This document shows positions 34,533 to 43,515 of a DNA stretch of 64,000 bases, piece by piece. The position numbers and the translations under genes were made by a program. Below the pieces are notes generated by a model that saw nothing but the letters and a program-made list of their open reading frames with translations, was not told the DNA's origin and did not search any database. Numbering within the stretch: position 1 is the first letter of the stretch; every line of letters starts with the position of its first letter. Source of the DNA: Leucobacter luti (GTDB lineage: Bacteria > Actinomycetota > Actinomycetes > Actinomycetales > Microbacteriaceae); the NCBI RefSeq assembly GCF_019464495.1, contig NZ_CP080492.1, forward strand, positions 1,674,001-1,738,000, given 5' to 3'.

Positions 34533-34835
34533 CTAGAGCGTGAAGTCTGTTGCGACGCGGGCGACCGCGTACTTCTTGATGACCGCTCCTGCCACGACGT
34601 GGTCGGGGTGCACGACGTATGCGGACAGCCCAGCCTCATCGTCGAAATCGGCAATCAGTGTCACATCGTAGTTATCGCCGTCGAACAGTTCGTTCCGGTG
34701 CGCCGTCAGCGCGTTCAGCGTCGGCACTAACGCCGGCAGTGCCTCAAGCGCCGCAATGATTTCCGCAGCCTGGCCGTCGCGTGCTTCGCGGGTCTCACCG
34801 CTGAGTTTCCAGGAAACAATGTGGCGCAGAGTCAT
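34533..34835 (-). CDS. Dabb-domain stress-responsive protein
   Basis: A 100-aa protein with a single Dabb (stress-responsive alpha/beta barrel, PF07876) domain: LRHIVSWKLSGETREARDGQ at the start, YDVTLIADFDDEAGLSAYVVHPDH in the middle. Small Dabb proteins form dimers; bacterial members have varied or unknown roles. It overlaps the upstream glutaredoxin-like gene by four bases and is therefore co-translated. Confidence 0.88.
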   Translation of the reverse strand: MTLRHIVSWKLSGETREARDGQAAEIIAALEALPALVPTLNALTAHRNELFDGDNYDVTLIADFDDEAGLSAYVVHPDHVVAGAVIKKYAVARVATDFTL

Positions 34836-35137
34836 GATGGGCTGTCCTTTACAAACTGAGAGAAGATGCCGCCACGGGCGGCCTTGTCGATCGCGGCCGT
34901 GAGGCGCACCGCATCGACGCGCCAGATCGCGTGCTGTTTGCCGCCGATCTGAACGACTGGAATGTGTTCGGCGTATTTCCTGGCGAGCGCCGGATCCTGA
35001 AGAATATCGAGCTCCTCGAGCTCGGTGTTGACTCCGCGAGACGCGGCGTCAGCGCGAACGCCCGCGATCACTTCGCGTGCATCGTCGCAGAGGTGACAGC
35101 CCGGTTTCCCGATCAGCGTCAACTTCACCGTGCGCAT
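34832..35137 (-). CDS. Glutaredoxin-like family protein
   Basis: A 101-aa thioredoxin-fold protein of the glutaredoxin/DUF836 kind. The redox motif CHLC is in LTLIGKPGCHLCDDAREVI, and the cis-Pro is in HIPVVQIGGK. The start at 35137 has AAGGGAG at the right distance; an in-frame extension upstream overlaps a terminator and is unlikely. It forms an operon with the Dabb gene. Confidence 0.87.
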   Translation of the reverse strand: MRTVKLTLIGKPGCHLCDDAREVIAGVRADAASRGVNTELEELDILQDPALARKYAEHIPVVQIGGKQHAIWRVDAVRLTAAIDKAARGGIFSQFVKDSPS

Positions 35138-35201
35138 CGGGCTCCCTTCTTCGCTCACGTGCTCCAGTGCGGGGCTGCGCAATTGCCAGCCCCACAACAA
35201 C

Positions 35202-35231
35202 AAAAGGCGCCGGACCTGGGGCCCGACGCCT
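35202..35231 (-). terminator. Intrinsic terminator after bS22
   Basis: On the minus strand AGGCGTCGG pairs with CCGGCGCCT (one G-U) and is followed by TTTTG. It lies just after the bS22 gene stop and before the glutaredoxin-like gene, separating the two units. Confidence 0.7.
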
Positions 35232-35257
35232 ATTATCGGTCGCGCTCTGCGCGCCGA

Positions 35258-35356
35258 CTACTTCTTGTTGCGACGCTGGTGACGCGTCTTACGAAGCAGC
35301 TTGCGATGCTTCTTCTTGGACATACGCTTACGGCGCTTCTTAATTACTGAACCCAC
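35258..35356 (-). CDS. Small 30S ribosomal protein bS22 (AURKAIP1/COX24-like)
   Basis: A 32-aa, extremely basic peptide: starts VGSVIKKRRKRMSKKKHRK and ends in RRNKK. This is the actinobacterial bS22 protein, found in mycobacterial 30S subunits and related to mitochondrial AURKAIP1. The start is GTG at 35356 with a GAGGTGACC ribosome site. An in-frame extension to 35443 lacks similarity. Its own terminator follows. Such short genes are often missed in annotation. Confidence 0.9.
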   Translation of the reverse strand: MGSVIKKRRKRMSKKKHRKLLRKTRHQRRNKK

Positions 35357-35549
35357 GGTCACCTCACAACGTCTCTCGGGCCGCCGGATTCGTGGCCCAC
35401 AAAACAGTAATCCTACTCTGCCCAGCGGCCCAGCGCGAACCAACCGGCGGGAAAAGCCAATTGATTCTCGGTATTTCGAGCGATTTGGCCCGCTTCACGG
35501 CACAATCTCGGTCGTAATCGAGTGCGCGGTGCCGCGAGAACAGAACGCG

Positions 35550-36032
35550 TTAGTCGCGCAGGCGGAAACGCGCGACGAGCTCTTTCACTCGATTCTCAGC
35601 GCGCGCAGCGGCGCGCCCGATCCGCTCGGCCGCGGCTGCTGCCTCTTCAGGAAGCACCTCTTCGCCGTCGTCAAGGTTGGCGAACGCGTCTTGGTCTCCA
35701 GGACCGGGAATCCGCTCGCCGTCCTCCGAGAGGTACTCGACCGTGACCTCAGTGTCGAAGCCCGCGGAGAGGAAGGGGATCACAAAATCCTCGATCATCT
35801 CCAACGGCTCGGGGTTCAGCGAGTAGTAGCGATGCTGCCCCTCCTCACGAACCGTCACGAGTTCCGCCTCGCGCAGCACTTTGAGGTGCTTCGAAACTGT
35901 GGGCTGACTGATCTCCAGCTGACCGACAATCTCAGAGACGCTGATCTCGGCGTCTCGCTGGAAGCGCTCGAGCAGCACCTGCAGGATGTCGCGCCGGGTC
36001 GCGTCGGCAATGACCCCGAAGATATCTGGCAT
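35550..36032 (-). CDS. ArsR/SmtB-family winged-helix regulator
   Basis: A 160-aa regulator. The N-terminal ~80 residues are a standard ArsR winged helix: DATRRDILQVLLERF, SVSEIVGQLEISQPTVSKHLKVLREAELV and the wing REEGQHRYYSL. The acidic C-terminus (GPGDQDAFANLDDGEEVLPEEAAAAAERI) forms a coiled or flexible tail unusual for metal sensors, and no metal-binding Cys cluster is visible. The gene is divergent from ktrB, with 155 bp between starts, but there is no evidence it regulates potassium uptake. Confidence 0.88.
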   Translation of the reverse strand: MPDIFGVIADATRRDILQVLLERFQRDAEISVSEIVGQLEISQPTVSKHLKVLREAELVTVREEGQHRYYSLNPEPLEMIEDFVIPFLSAGFDTEVTVEYLSEDGERIPGPGDQDAFANLDDGEEVLPEEAAAAAERIGRAAARAENRVKELVARFRLRD

Positions 36033-36187
36033 AGCACCCAGGGTAGTGGCCAGGACCGATTCTGTCCCGTTCCCGCGTGCCGCGGCTCAACAATTCACCC
36101 TTGCGGCGCGGCGTGTGTAGCATGACAGCATTGAATCGAGACCGTGAGATCCACGCGCCTCGCGCCGTAACCGGAAAGTAGGGCAAC

Positions 36188-37630
36188 GTGGGGGCACCCA
36201 TGGTGAGCCAACGCGGCTCATCCTCTCTCTCGCGGCGATCGTGGATCGGCGCGATGATCCACTCCTCGCCTGCCCGCTTCGCACTCCTCATTTTCACGGC
36301 CCTGATCTTGGTCTGGACCGCGCTACTTTCACTCCCGATCGCGAGCAGCAGCGGCACGATGACGCCGCTGGCCGATGCGCTCTTCACCGCCGTCTCTGCG
36401 ATCTGCGTGACCGGCCTGTCCACGGTCGATATGTCGACGCACTGGTCACTTTTCGGTGAAATCGTGGTGCTCTCCGGCCTGCAGATCGGCGGGATCGGTG
36501 TCCTCACCCTCGCCAGCATTCTTGGTCTCACCGTCACGCGACGCCTGGGCCTCAGGCAGCGGTTGCTGGCAGCTGGCGACACGAACCCGATGCGCATGGG
36601 GCGCGACGTCTCCGAAAGCCAGGCGGTCGGCCTCGGTGAGATCGGCGGCCTGCTCGGTGCCGTAGCGCTCAGCGTCGTCGTGATCGAGGGCATCCTTACT
36701 CTGCTGATCACGCCGCACCTGATGTTCGCAGCCGGCTACGACTTCCCGCACGCCCTCTGGAACGGGTTCTACCTCTCCGCCTCCGCATTCACGAACACCG
36801 GTTTTGTGCCCCTGGCGGGCGGCCTGGAGCCGTTTGCGACCGATGTCTACCTGCTCACGGTCCTTGCCGTCGGCGTGTTCCTCGGCGCGATCGGGTTCCC
36901 CGTGATTTTCGCCCTCTACCGCTACGTGATCGGCAGCGGGTGGCGCTCGCACAAGCGGCTCGGACTGCACGCCAAACTGACGCTCACCACGACGCTCATC
37001 TTCGTCGTGTTCGGTTGGCTCGCGATCGCAGCGCTCGAGTGGAACAACCAGTCAACATTTGGTCCGCAGAACTTCGGCCAGACGATGTTCAGCTCGGTCT
37101 ACATGTCGATCATGACCCGCTCCGGCGGGCTGGGCATTATTGACCCGCTCGACATGAATGGCTCAACGCTGCTCGTGATGGACATGTTGATGTTCGTGGG
37201 GGGCGGCTCCGCTTCCACCGCAGGTGGCATCAAGGTCACCACGATTGCTGTGCTGTTCCTCGCAGCGTGGGCCGAGGCACGCGGATACAAGGACGTGCAG
37301 GCGTTTGGCCGCAGCATCCCGAACGAGGTGTTGCGCGTATCTGTCTCGATCCTCATTTGGGGTGCCACGATCGTGCTCGCCTCAACGGTGACCATCATGC
37401 ACATGACCGGTGAGTCTCTCGACATCGTGCTGTTTGAGGTGATCTCCGCGTTTGGCACCTGTGGCCTGTCATCGGATCTCTCGGCACAACTCCCCGACGC
37501 TGGGAAATACGTGCTCGCTGCCACCATGTGGGCAGGCCGAGTTGGTACGGTGACACTGGCCGCTGCAATCGCCGCGACCAACCGTTCCCGCCTGTTCCGA
37601 CTTCCTGAAGAAAGGCCGATCGTTGGTTGA
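36188..37630 (+). CDS. ktrB: TrkH/KtrB-family potassium transporter
   Basis: A 480-aa membrane protein with four MPM repeats. The K+ filter segments are SAICVTGLSTVD, SAFTNTGFVPLAGG, SIMTRSGGLGIID and SAFGTCGLSSDL, one per repeat, each with the key Gly. The start could be GTG 36188 (AGTAGG upstream) or ATG 36200 (GGGGG upstream). It forms the K+/Na+-dependent channel-like pore. It overlaps the next gene (KtrA) by eight bases, so pore and regulatory subunit are co-translated. Confidence 0.92.
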   Translation: MGAPMVSQRGSSSLSRRSWIGAMIHSSPARFALLIFTALILVWTALLSLPIASSSGTMTPLADALFTAVSAICVTGLSTVDMSTHWSLFGEIVVLSGLQIGGIGVLTLASILGLTVTRRLGLRQRLLAAGDTNPMRMGRDVSESQAVGLGEIGGLLGAVALSVVVIEGILTLLITPHLMFAAGYDFPHALWNGFYLSASAFTNTGFVPLAGGLEPFATDVYLLTVLAVGVFLGAIGFPVIFALYRYVIGSGWRSHKRLGLHAKLTLTTTLIFVVFGWLAIAALEWNNQSTFGPQNFGQTMFSSVYMSIMTRSGGLGIIDPLDMNGSTLLVMDMLMFVGGGSASTAGGIKVTTIAVLFLAAWAEARGYKDVQAFGRSIPNEVLRVSVSILIWGATIVLASTVTIMHMTGESLDIVLFEVISAFGTCGLSSDLSAQLPDAGKYVLAATMWAGRVGTVTLAAAIAATNRSRLFRLPEERPIVG

Positions 37631-38288
37631 TATTCGCAGTGACGCCCCCGTGCTCGTGATCGGCCTCGGCCGCTTTGGCGCGGCAACGGCAGGTCAGCTC
37701 GACCGCCAGGACCGCGAGGTGCTCGTCGTTGACACCGATCCCACGCTCGTGCAGAAGTGGGCCGACCGCGTCACACACGCCGTGCAGGCTGACGCCCGCT
37801 CAATGGAGGCGCTGCGTCAGATCGGTGCCGACGAGTTTCAGGTCGCCGTCGTCGCCACCGGATCCTCGATCGAGGCCAGCGTGCTCATCGCGGCAAACCT
37901 GGTCGACCTCGAGATCCCTCAGATTTGGGCGAAGGCGATTTCTGCGTCGCACGGCAAAATCCTCGAGCGCATCGGGGTGAACCACGTGATCTACCCGGAG
38001 CGCGAGGCAGGCGAGCGTGTTGCCCACCTGCTCAGCGGAGCGATGCTTGACTTCATCCAATTCGACAACAACTACGTCATCGCGAAGATGTACCCGCCGC
38101 GCTCGATTCGAGGCCGCACACTTTCCGCCAGCGGCGTGCGCACTCGCTACCGCGTAACCGTCGTCGGAGTAAAAACGCCGGGTCAGCCATTCACGCACGC
38201 GACGCAGGACACGCTGATCTCACCACACGACCTGATCATCGTGAGCGGTTCGGCCTCAGACGTCGAGCGCTTCGCCACCATCGCGTAA
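37623..38288 (+). CDS. ktrA: KtrA/TrkA-type RCK subunit of potassium uptake
   Basis: A 221-aa RCK protein: TrkA_N Rossmann domain (VLVIGLGRFGAATAGQL, VVDTDPTLVQ, ADARSMEALRQIGADEF) and a TrkA_C domain at the end (ISPHDLIIVSGSASDVERF). It binds nucleotide (ATP/ADP, NADH) and gates KtrB. The start is TTG at 37623, overlapping the KtrB stop; the rare start and overlap suggest stoichiometry control by coupling. Confidence 0.92.
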   Translation: MVDIRSDAPVLVIGLGRFGAATAGQLDRQDREVLVVDTDPTLVQKWADRVTHAVQADARSMEALRQIGADEFQVAVVATGSSIEASVLIAANLVDLEIPQIWAKAISASHGKILERIGVNHVIYPEREAGERVAHLLSGAMLDFIQFDNNYVIAKMYPPRSIRGRTLSASGVRTRYRVTVVGVKTPGQPFTHATQDTLISPHDLIIVSGSASDVERFATIA

Positions 38289-38341
38289 TCGCTCGGCGCG
38301 AGCCCGAGGTCGAGCGGCGCGAGGCACGGGTCGCGAGGCGC

Positions 38342-38368
38342 GGATCGCACGGATCGCACGGATCGCAC
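38342..38368. repeat. Three perfect 9-bp tandem repeats (GGATCGCAC)
   Basis: GGATCGCAC is repeated head-to-tail at 38342-38350, 38351-38359 and 38360-38368, in the 129-bp gap between the convergent KtrA and LuxR-type genes. It is probably slippage-generated; no function is evident. Confidence 0.8.
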
Positions 38369-38417
38369 GTCGAGCGTGGCCCGGTACGGATCGCCGACTC
38401 GCCGGCTCGCACCCACG

Positions 38418-40985
38418 CTATCGACCCACGGCGAGCCCGTTCATATAATCAACCACGTCAGCGCGTCCGCCCAGCTTCGTCTTGCGGATAATCCGGTTGA
38501 TGTGGCTCTCCACGGTGCGCACGCTGAGCACCAGGCGCGAGGCGATATCAGGGTTGTTCAGCCCCTGAGCGATCATCCCAGCAATCTCGAGCTCGCGAGC
38601 AGTCAGGGTCACCGCGGTTGCGCCAAACCGCGTGGTGTCGATCCGCCGGCTGCCAAACGACTCCACCAACTCGTCGAGGAGCTCCTGCGCTTCCGCTGCA
38701 CGAGCCGTGTCTCCCGCCTCCTGGAACAGCGCACTGGCCTGTTTGAGCGCCTCAACGGCGAGCCCCGGCCTCCCGGTCTCAAGCAGGCGTTCCTCCATCG
38801 CGACCAGCGCCGCTGCGTCTCCGGCCGTTCGGCTGCGGAGGTACTCGAGGTGCGGCAGCACATACGGGCTGTCGAGCTCGGCGATCGCCTCTTCGAGGCG
38901 CTGCATGCGTGCAGGATCCATGCGGATCTCCAACGAAGTGAGCATGCCAAGCACTGCCGAGAATCGTGCGCCACGCGCCCAGAGCGACTCGGACGAAGCC
39001 CACAGTCGCTCAGCCGCCTCAACCTGCTGGCCGTTGAATGCGAGCAACTGCGCATCAGCCCAGGCGCCCGCCTGCACAGGCAACGGGCCGTCAGGCACGC
39101 CACTGCTGAGGACCTCACTCGCGTAGCGCTCACCGAGCGATACATTTCCTCGTCGGATCGCGACGAGCGATGCGATGTTCAGCAACCCGAGCTGGACGGA
39201 GGTCGGGAAGCTCGGCGGTTCCCCCATAGCGAAGAGGGTGTCGAGCAGCTTCTCCGTCGCCGGGTAATCTCCCGAGATTCCAAGGCACAGCGCCGCAAGG
39301 TAGCCGTGCGCTCGCGTGGCATCCGGGTCAAGGTACCCGTGCGCTTCGTCAATCCCGCGCAGCGCCCAGCTGAGGGCTGCGTCGAACTCGCCCAGGCCGA
39401 GAAGCACGAGCCCGTAGAGCATGTTGTGGGCGGTGTCCATCGAGTTCTTGACGTGTTCTGCGAGCGAGTCGAACACCCTGCGGGCGTCACCAAACCGGCC
39501 CAGCGAGATCAGCACCGTCATCTGCGCTTCCAGGAGCGCGAGCTGCACGTCGGCGGGCAGATCGTCTGAGCTCTCGAGTCGCGCAGCGTAGTCTTCCGGG
39601 ATCCCAGTGAGGTTCGTCTCGATCAGCACTGCGCACGCCTCAGCCGAGCGCTCATACGCACCGAGACCGTGAGTATCGGCGCGCAGGCGACGCAGTGCGC
39701 CAAGCATGTCGTTCTCGATGTACGCGGTCCACTGCGCGCGCAACACCGCGAGCGCTACGCGCCCCGCGGGGTCTCCCGCTGCGCTATCCGTTTCCTCAAA
39801 CACTTGCGCGATCTTCTCTTCTGATCCGGGGGTCTGCAGCAGGGCACGCACATACTGCACGGCCGTGCGCGGTCCGGGAGAGTCTTTCCACTCGGCCCGG
39901 GTCACTATCCGCCTGGTCCGTGCCCGCTCCTGGAGCAGCCGAACGAACAGCGCATCGTCCTCACCCAGCGTCTCGCTGCGGCTCGAGCGGGCGATCAGCA
40001 GGTCGAGGGAATCCGACGAGCCCAATCGGTCGATGATGAGCTCGGTCAGCCTGATCCGCCGCGCAGCCAACGGCTCGTTGCGGAAGAACTCGACCAACAA
40101 TGGCGGCACCACTGTCACGAGCTGACGATTTCCGGCTGGCACGATGCGCAGCATCGCGCGTTCCTCCAGCAACTCGAGCGTGTGCCAACTGACAAGCTTC
40201 CGCACGGTCTCAACGTCCGCGACGCCGACGAGCGCGATGATCTCAAGGGCGTCGCGCGCTTCGGACCCCAGATTCTCCAGGTGCGCCTCCAACACGCCCC
40301 GCAGCGCAGGGCTCCAGAGGTCTCGCGCTGCAGACCACACACCATGGTTGTTCACCATGCGCCCCTCACGCACCGCCGCGTCAAGCACGTTCCGCGCAAG
40401 GCCGACGATTCCGCCGGACTTCGCGTAGAGCCGACTCATCGTGCCCGTTTCGATCGTGCCGCCAAGGTGCGCTTCAAGCACCTGCTCAAGCTCTTCGAAG
40501 CGAATCGGATCCATATCGATGACGTACGCGGGTTCGAGCGTTGAAGCCGCAAGGCCACTCGGGGTGTGCCTGGCCCGCAGACCCTGCAACCGGGAGAGCA
40601 CGATCGGCATACCTGTGGTCCGTCGCACAGATTCGGCGACGCCCCAAGACGACTCGTCGAGATCATCCCAATCGTCCAAGAACAGCACCGACTTCGTGCC
40701 GTGTGCCTGCTCACGCAGCGCCTCGACAGTCACCTGAATACTTGAGGCACGCTGATCGTTGGGGCCGCCGATTCCGGCGAGGTGCATGGCCGCGAGCGGG
40801 TGCTGTCGCAGCGACGCAACTCCGCGCACGACGATGACCTTGCACTCGTCTTTCTCAAGCAACGCGCGCAAACTCTGCAGAAAAGCGCTACGCCCGCTGC
40901 CCCGGCTGCCCACCACATCGATGCTCGTGCCAGCCTGGAGCAAACTCACCGCGCTGGCAAGACTGCGATTTCGTCCGATGAGCAT
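38418..40985 (-). CDS. LuxR-family regulator with N-terminal ATPase (LAL-like)
   Basis: An 855-aa (from 40985) STAND-type regulator. The P-loop is VVGSRGSGRSAFLQSLRAL near residue 20, Walker B-like LFLDDWDDLDESSW follows, then a long TPR-like helical region (many Ala/Leu-rich repeats). The C-terminal HTH is TARELEIAGMIAQGLNNPDIASRLVLSVRTVESHINRI, the LuxR signature. The start at 40985 has AAGGA upstream. Such proteins couple ATP-dependent switching to activation of distant genes. It has no adjacent partner; its regulon is unknown. Confidence 0.88.
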   Translation of the reverse strand: MLIGRNRSLASAVSLLQAGTSIDVVGSRGSGRSAFLQSLRALLEKDECKVIVVRGVASLRQHPLAAMHLAGIGGPNDQRASSIQVTVEALREQAHGTKSVLFLDDWDDLDESSWGVAESVRRTTGMPIVLSRLQGLRARHTPSGLAASTLEPAYVIDMDPIRFEELEQVLEAHLGGTIETGTMSRLYAKSGGIVGLARNVLDAAVREGRMVNNHGVWSAARDLWSPALRGVLEAHLENLGSEARDALEIIALVGVADVETVRKLVSWHTLELLEERAMLRIVPAGNRQLVTVVPPLLVEFFRNEPLAARRIRLTELIIDRLGSSDSLDLLIARSSRSETLGEDDALFVRLLQERARTRRIVTRAEWKDSPGPRTAVQYVRALLQTPGSEEKIAQVFEETDSAAGDPAGRVALAVLRAQWTAYIENDMLGALRRLRADTHGLGAYERSAEACAVLIETNLTGIPEDYAARLESSDDLPADVQLALLEAQMTVLISLGRFGDARRVFDSLAEHVKNSMDTAHNMLYGLVLLGLGEFDAALSWALRGIDEAHGYLDPDATRAHGYLAALCLGISGDYPATEKLLDTLFAMGEPPSFPTSVQLGLLNIASLVAIRRGNVSLGERYASEVLSSGVPDGPLPVQAGAWADAQLLAFNGQQVEAAERLWASSESLWARGARFSAVLGMLTSLEIRMDPARMQRLEEAIAELDSPYVLPHLEYLRSRTAGDAAALVAMEERLLETGRPGLAVEALKQASALFQEAGDTARAAEAQELLDELVESFGSRRIDTTRFGATAVTLTARELEIAGMIAQGLNNPDIASRLVLSVRTVESHINRIIRKTKLGGRADVVDYMNGLAVGR

Positions 40986-41410
40986 AGGAGTCCTTTTCCG
41001 CAACGAGTGTTCCCTTCCCAATCCTAGGTCTCACCTGGGGCTGAGCGGAAGAAGCGTGACCGGCTCTGGTGTGCCAGCGCGTGCACCAGAGCCCGCCTGC
41101 GGTGGTTTTGGACAGCACAAATTGCGCCCAGGATGGGCCTCGCGCGGCACCAGCACAGGAATCTCTGGTGGCGTTTCGAATGCTGCTCTCGGGCAACGCT
41201 ACTGGCGGCACGCCGCGATACTGCCCATTCTCACGGGATGCAGTGGGAGCTCGCCGCTTCCTCCGTGCGGCAGGTACGGCGCACCGCTGCCAGGCACCAC
41301 GCACACGTGCGGAGCCGGGCGCGGCTCAGTGCGGCTCAGCGCGGCTCAGCGCGATCGGGGAATGCTCAGCTCCGCATCAGCGTGAATCCCGACGGCTCCG
41401 AACGGTCGGT
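40986..41410. other. 425-bp gap between LuxR-type gene and proC
   Basis: It holds no convincing gene. Visible are a hairpin GGCTCTGGTG/CACCAGAGCC (41062-41093) and a 10-bp tandem repeat GCGGCTCAGY in three copies (41321-41350). It must include the promoter of the leftward LuxR-type gene and the proC 3' end signals. Confidence 0.65.
41321..41350. repeat. 10-bp tandem repeat, three copies (GCGGCTCAGT/C)
   Basis: Copies are at 41321-41330, 41331-41340 and 41341-41350. They lie about 60 bp downstream of the proC stop on the minus strand. Confidence 0.75.
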
Positions 41411-42276
41411 CTACTCCGCTTCGAGCTCCCGCGAGCGCCGCACGTTTGCGGCGAGCGCGCGGTCGAACAGCTCGGGCCAGCCGCCGGCCTGCAGCTCAAT
41501 GATCGCCTGCTCTGTCGTGCCCTTCGGGCTCGTGACGTTGCGGCGGAGCTGCGCGGCGTCCTCACCGCTGGATTCCATCAGTTCCGCGGCTCCCAGCACG
41601 GTCTGGCGCACAAGCTGCCTGGCCTGCGCAGCCTCGAAGCCGAGCCGCTCTGCCGCCGCAATCATCTCTTCGACGTAGAGGAACACGTATGCCGGGCCGG
41701 ACCCGGAGACCGCTGCGACGTCATTGATCTGGTCCTCGCGGACCACGATCACCTGGCCGACCGTCTCGAACAGGCGGCGCACGAGCTCGACATCGGCGGC
41801 ACTGGCCGTGGCACCCCAGCGATCCCGGTCATGCCGCGCCCGATGTGTGACGGAGTGTTCGGCATCGCGCGCACGACGGCGACCCCTGCAGGCAGCACCG
41901 CTTCAATCGCAGCGCTCGGCACTCCGGCCGCGACACTCACGACGACTGCGCCTGGCTCGAGCGCCTGCGCGATCTCGCGTGCTGCGTCGATCAGCAGCCA
42001 GGGCTTCACCGCCAGAATCACGAGGCCAGCCCCCGCGACAGCGCGCCGGTTCGCCTCGGCGTCGTCTTCGAGCGCGATCGCCGTGACATCAGTGGTGTTT
42101 GCATACTCTGCCGCACTCGCCGCTGAGCGAGTGGTAACAACAATTGGGCGCGTAATCGCGACCGAGGGATTTCGCAGTCCCTGCAGGATTGCACCCCCCA
42201 TCGAACCGACACCGATCATCGCGGTGCGGGGAAGGCCGGGCTGCTCGGGCGTCTCACTGGCTGCGTTCACACGCAC
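41411..42276 (-). pseudogene. proC: Pyrroline-5-carboxylate reductase (one frame break)
   Basis: ProC, ~288 aa when repaired; the last step of proline biosynthesis (P5C to proline). The N-terminal Rossmann motif is AMIGVGSMGGAILQGL; AVVRAMPNTPSHIGRGMTGIAG is the family's central motif; the C-terminal domain has VSGSGPAYVFLYVEEM and SPKGTTEQAI. One G is missing in the run at about 41813-41816 (minus strand GGGG for GGGGG); restoring it gives GIAGGATASAADVELVRRL. The rest is perfectly conserved, so a sequencing error is likely. A GTG at 42276 or 42270 is the likely start. Confidence 0.85.
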
Positions 42277-42397
42277 ATTCTAGGAGAGTGCCCCGGCGGG
42301 GAGGGCGAACCGACGCGCCCCAATATGGCCGCCTGGTGCTCCCTCCCGCCATAGAATGGCGCAGAAGAGCACGAACACTCAGCTGGAGGCAACTGAC

Positions 42398-43360
42398 ATG
42401 AGCGCGACAGGCGGCAACAAGGCCATCATCGCGGCGTTCCTCGCCAACATGGGCATTGCGATTACGAAGTTCATCGCGTGGGCCTTTTCCGGTTCCTCGT
42501 CGATGCTGGCCGAGGGTGTGCACTCACTTGCAGACTCCGGAAACCAGCTCTTGCTCCTGCTCGGCGGCAAGCGCGCACAGCAGAAGGCTGACAAGGAGCA
42601 CCCGTTCGGCTACGGCCGTGTGCGCTATGTTTACGCCTTCGTCGTCGCAATCGTGCTGTTCTCGATCGGCGGTGTCTTCTCCGTCTACGAGGGCGTCTCC
42701 AAGATCCAGAACCCGCACCCGCTCGAAATGTGGTGGCTGCCACTGCTCGTCCTCGCAATCGCGATCGGGCTTGAGAGCTTCTCGCTCCGCACCGCGGTCC
42801 GAGAAAGTCGGCCACACAAGGGCGACTCGAGCTGGATCCAGTTCATCCGCCGCTCGAAAGCCCCGGAGCTTCCCGTGGTGCTCCTTGAGGACATTGCCGC
42901 ACTGCTCGGCCTCGTGATCGCGTTCTTCGGTGTTGGCCTCACCGTCATCACCGGCAACGGCCTCTTCGACGGCATCGCCACGATCGCAATTGGCGTGCTG
43001 CTCGTCGCCGTCGCAATCATCATCGGCATCGAAGTGAAGAGCCTCCTCGTCGGCGAAGGGGCGAGCGATGAGGACGTTGCAAAGATCGAAGCAGCCCTGT
43101 TGAAGTCGCAGGATGTGGACCGGATCATTCACATGAAGACGCTCTACGTCGGCCCCGACGAGTTCATGGTTGGGGCAAAGATCAGCCTCGCTCCCGAGCG
43201 CACGATGAACGAGGTCTCCATGATCATCAACCTTGCTGAGCGCCGGGTGCGCGAGGCCGTACCCGCCGCACGGATTATCTACATCGAGCCCGATGTCTAT
43301 CTCGATCCGAATATTGCTCAGCCGACAACGAGCTCAATCGTCATGCTCTCGAGCGACTGA
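42398..43360 (+). CDS. Cation diffusion facilitator (CDF) transporter
   Basis: A 320-aa CDF protein. Metal-site helices read EGVHSLADSGNQLLLLLG (His and Asp of the HxxxD/DxxxD type) and LLEDIAALLGLVIA; about six helices precede a C-terminal cytoplasmic domain (VDRIIHMKTLYVGPDEFMVGAKI). The loop after helix 4 (RESRPHKGDSSWIQFIRRSKAPELPVV) is the CzcD-like/YdbO subtype. The start ATG 42398 follows GGAGG. It exports divalent metals (Zn2+, Mn2+, Fe2+ or similar); the metal cannot be fixed by sequence alone. Confidence 0.9.
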   Translation: MSATGGNKAIIAAFLANMGIAITKFIAWAFSGSSSMLAEGVHSLADSGNQLLLLLGGKRAQQKADKEHPFGYGRVRYVYAFVVAIVLFSIGGVFSVYEGVSKIQNPHPLEMWWLPLLVLAIAIGLESFSLRTAVRESRPHKGDSSWIQFIRRSKAPELPVVLLEDIAALLGLVIAFFGVGLTVITGNGLFDGIATIAIGVLLVAVAIIIGIEVKSLLVGEGASDEDVAKIEAALLKSQDVDRIIHMKTLYVGPDEFMVGAKISLAPERTMNEVSMIINLAERRVREAVPAARIIYIEPDVYLDPNIAQPTTSSIVMLSSD

Positions 43361-43515
43361 GCGCCCCCGCTTCACTCGCTGTTCACCTTCCGGGCACTCC
43401 CGGGTCGCCTCCTGGAAACTGCGCTTCTCTAGCGTTGGATCGGATCGGCGCCGCCTCGGCGGACGTCGCACGCGCCGTACCGGCGATCCGTTCACCCTTT
43501 CCGGAAGGAACACCA

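Noticed and set aside
38376..39569. 397-codon frame on the plus strand inside the LuxR-type gene
   Set aside because: It is antisense to a conserved LuxR/ATPase gene and shows only Arg/His-rich low-complexity sequence; no ribosome site or motif.
43361..43515. Possible thiamin riboswitch before the PotD/ThiB-type binding-protein gene
   Set aside because: The conserved CUGAGA and ACCUGAUC-like cores are absent; only a small CCGGG hairpin, likely the CDF gene terminator, is seen.
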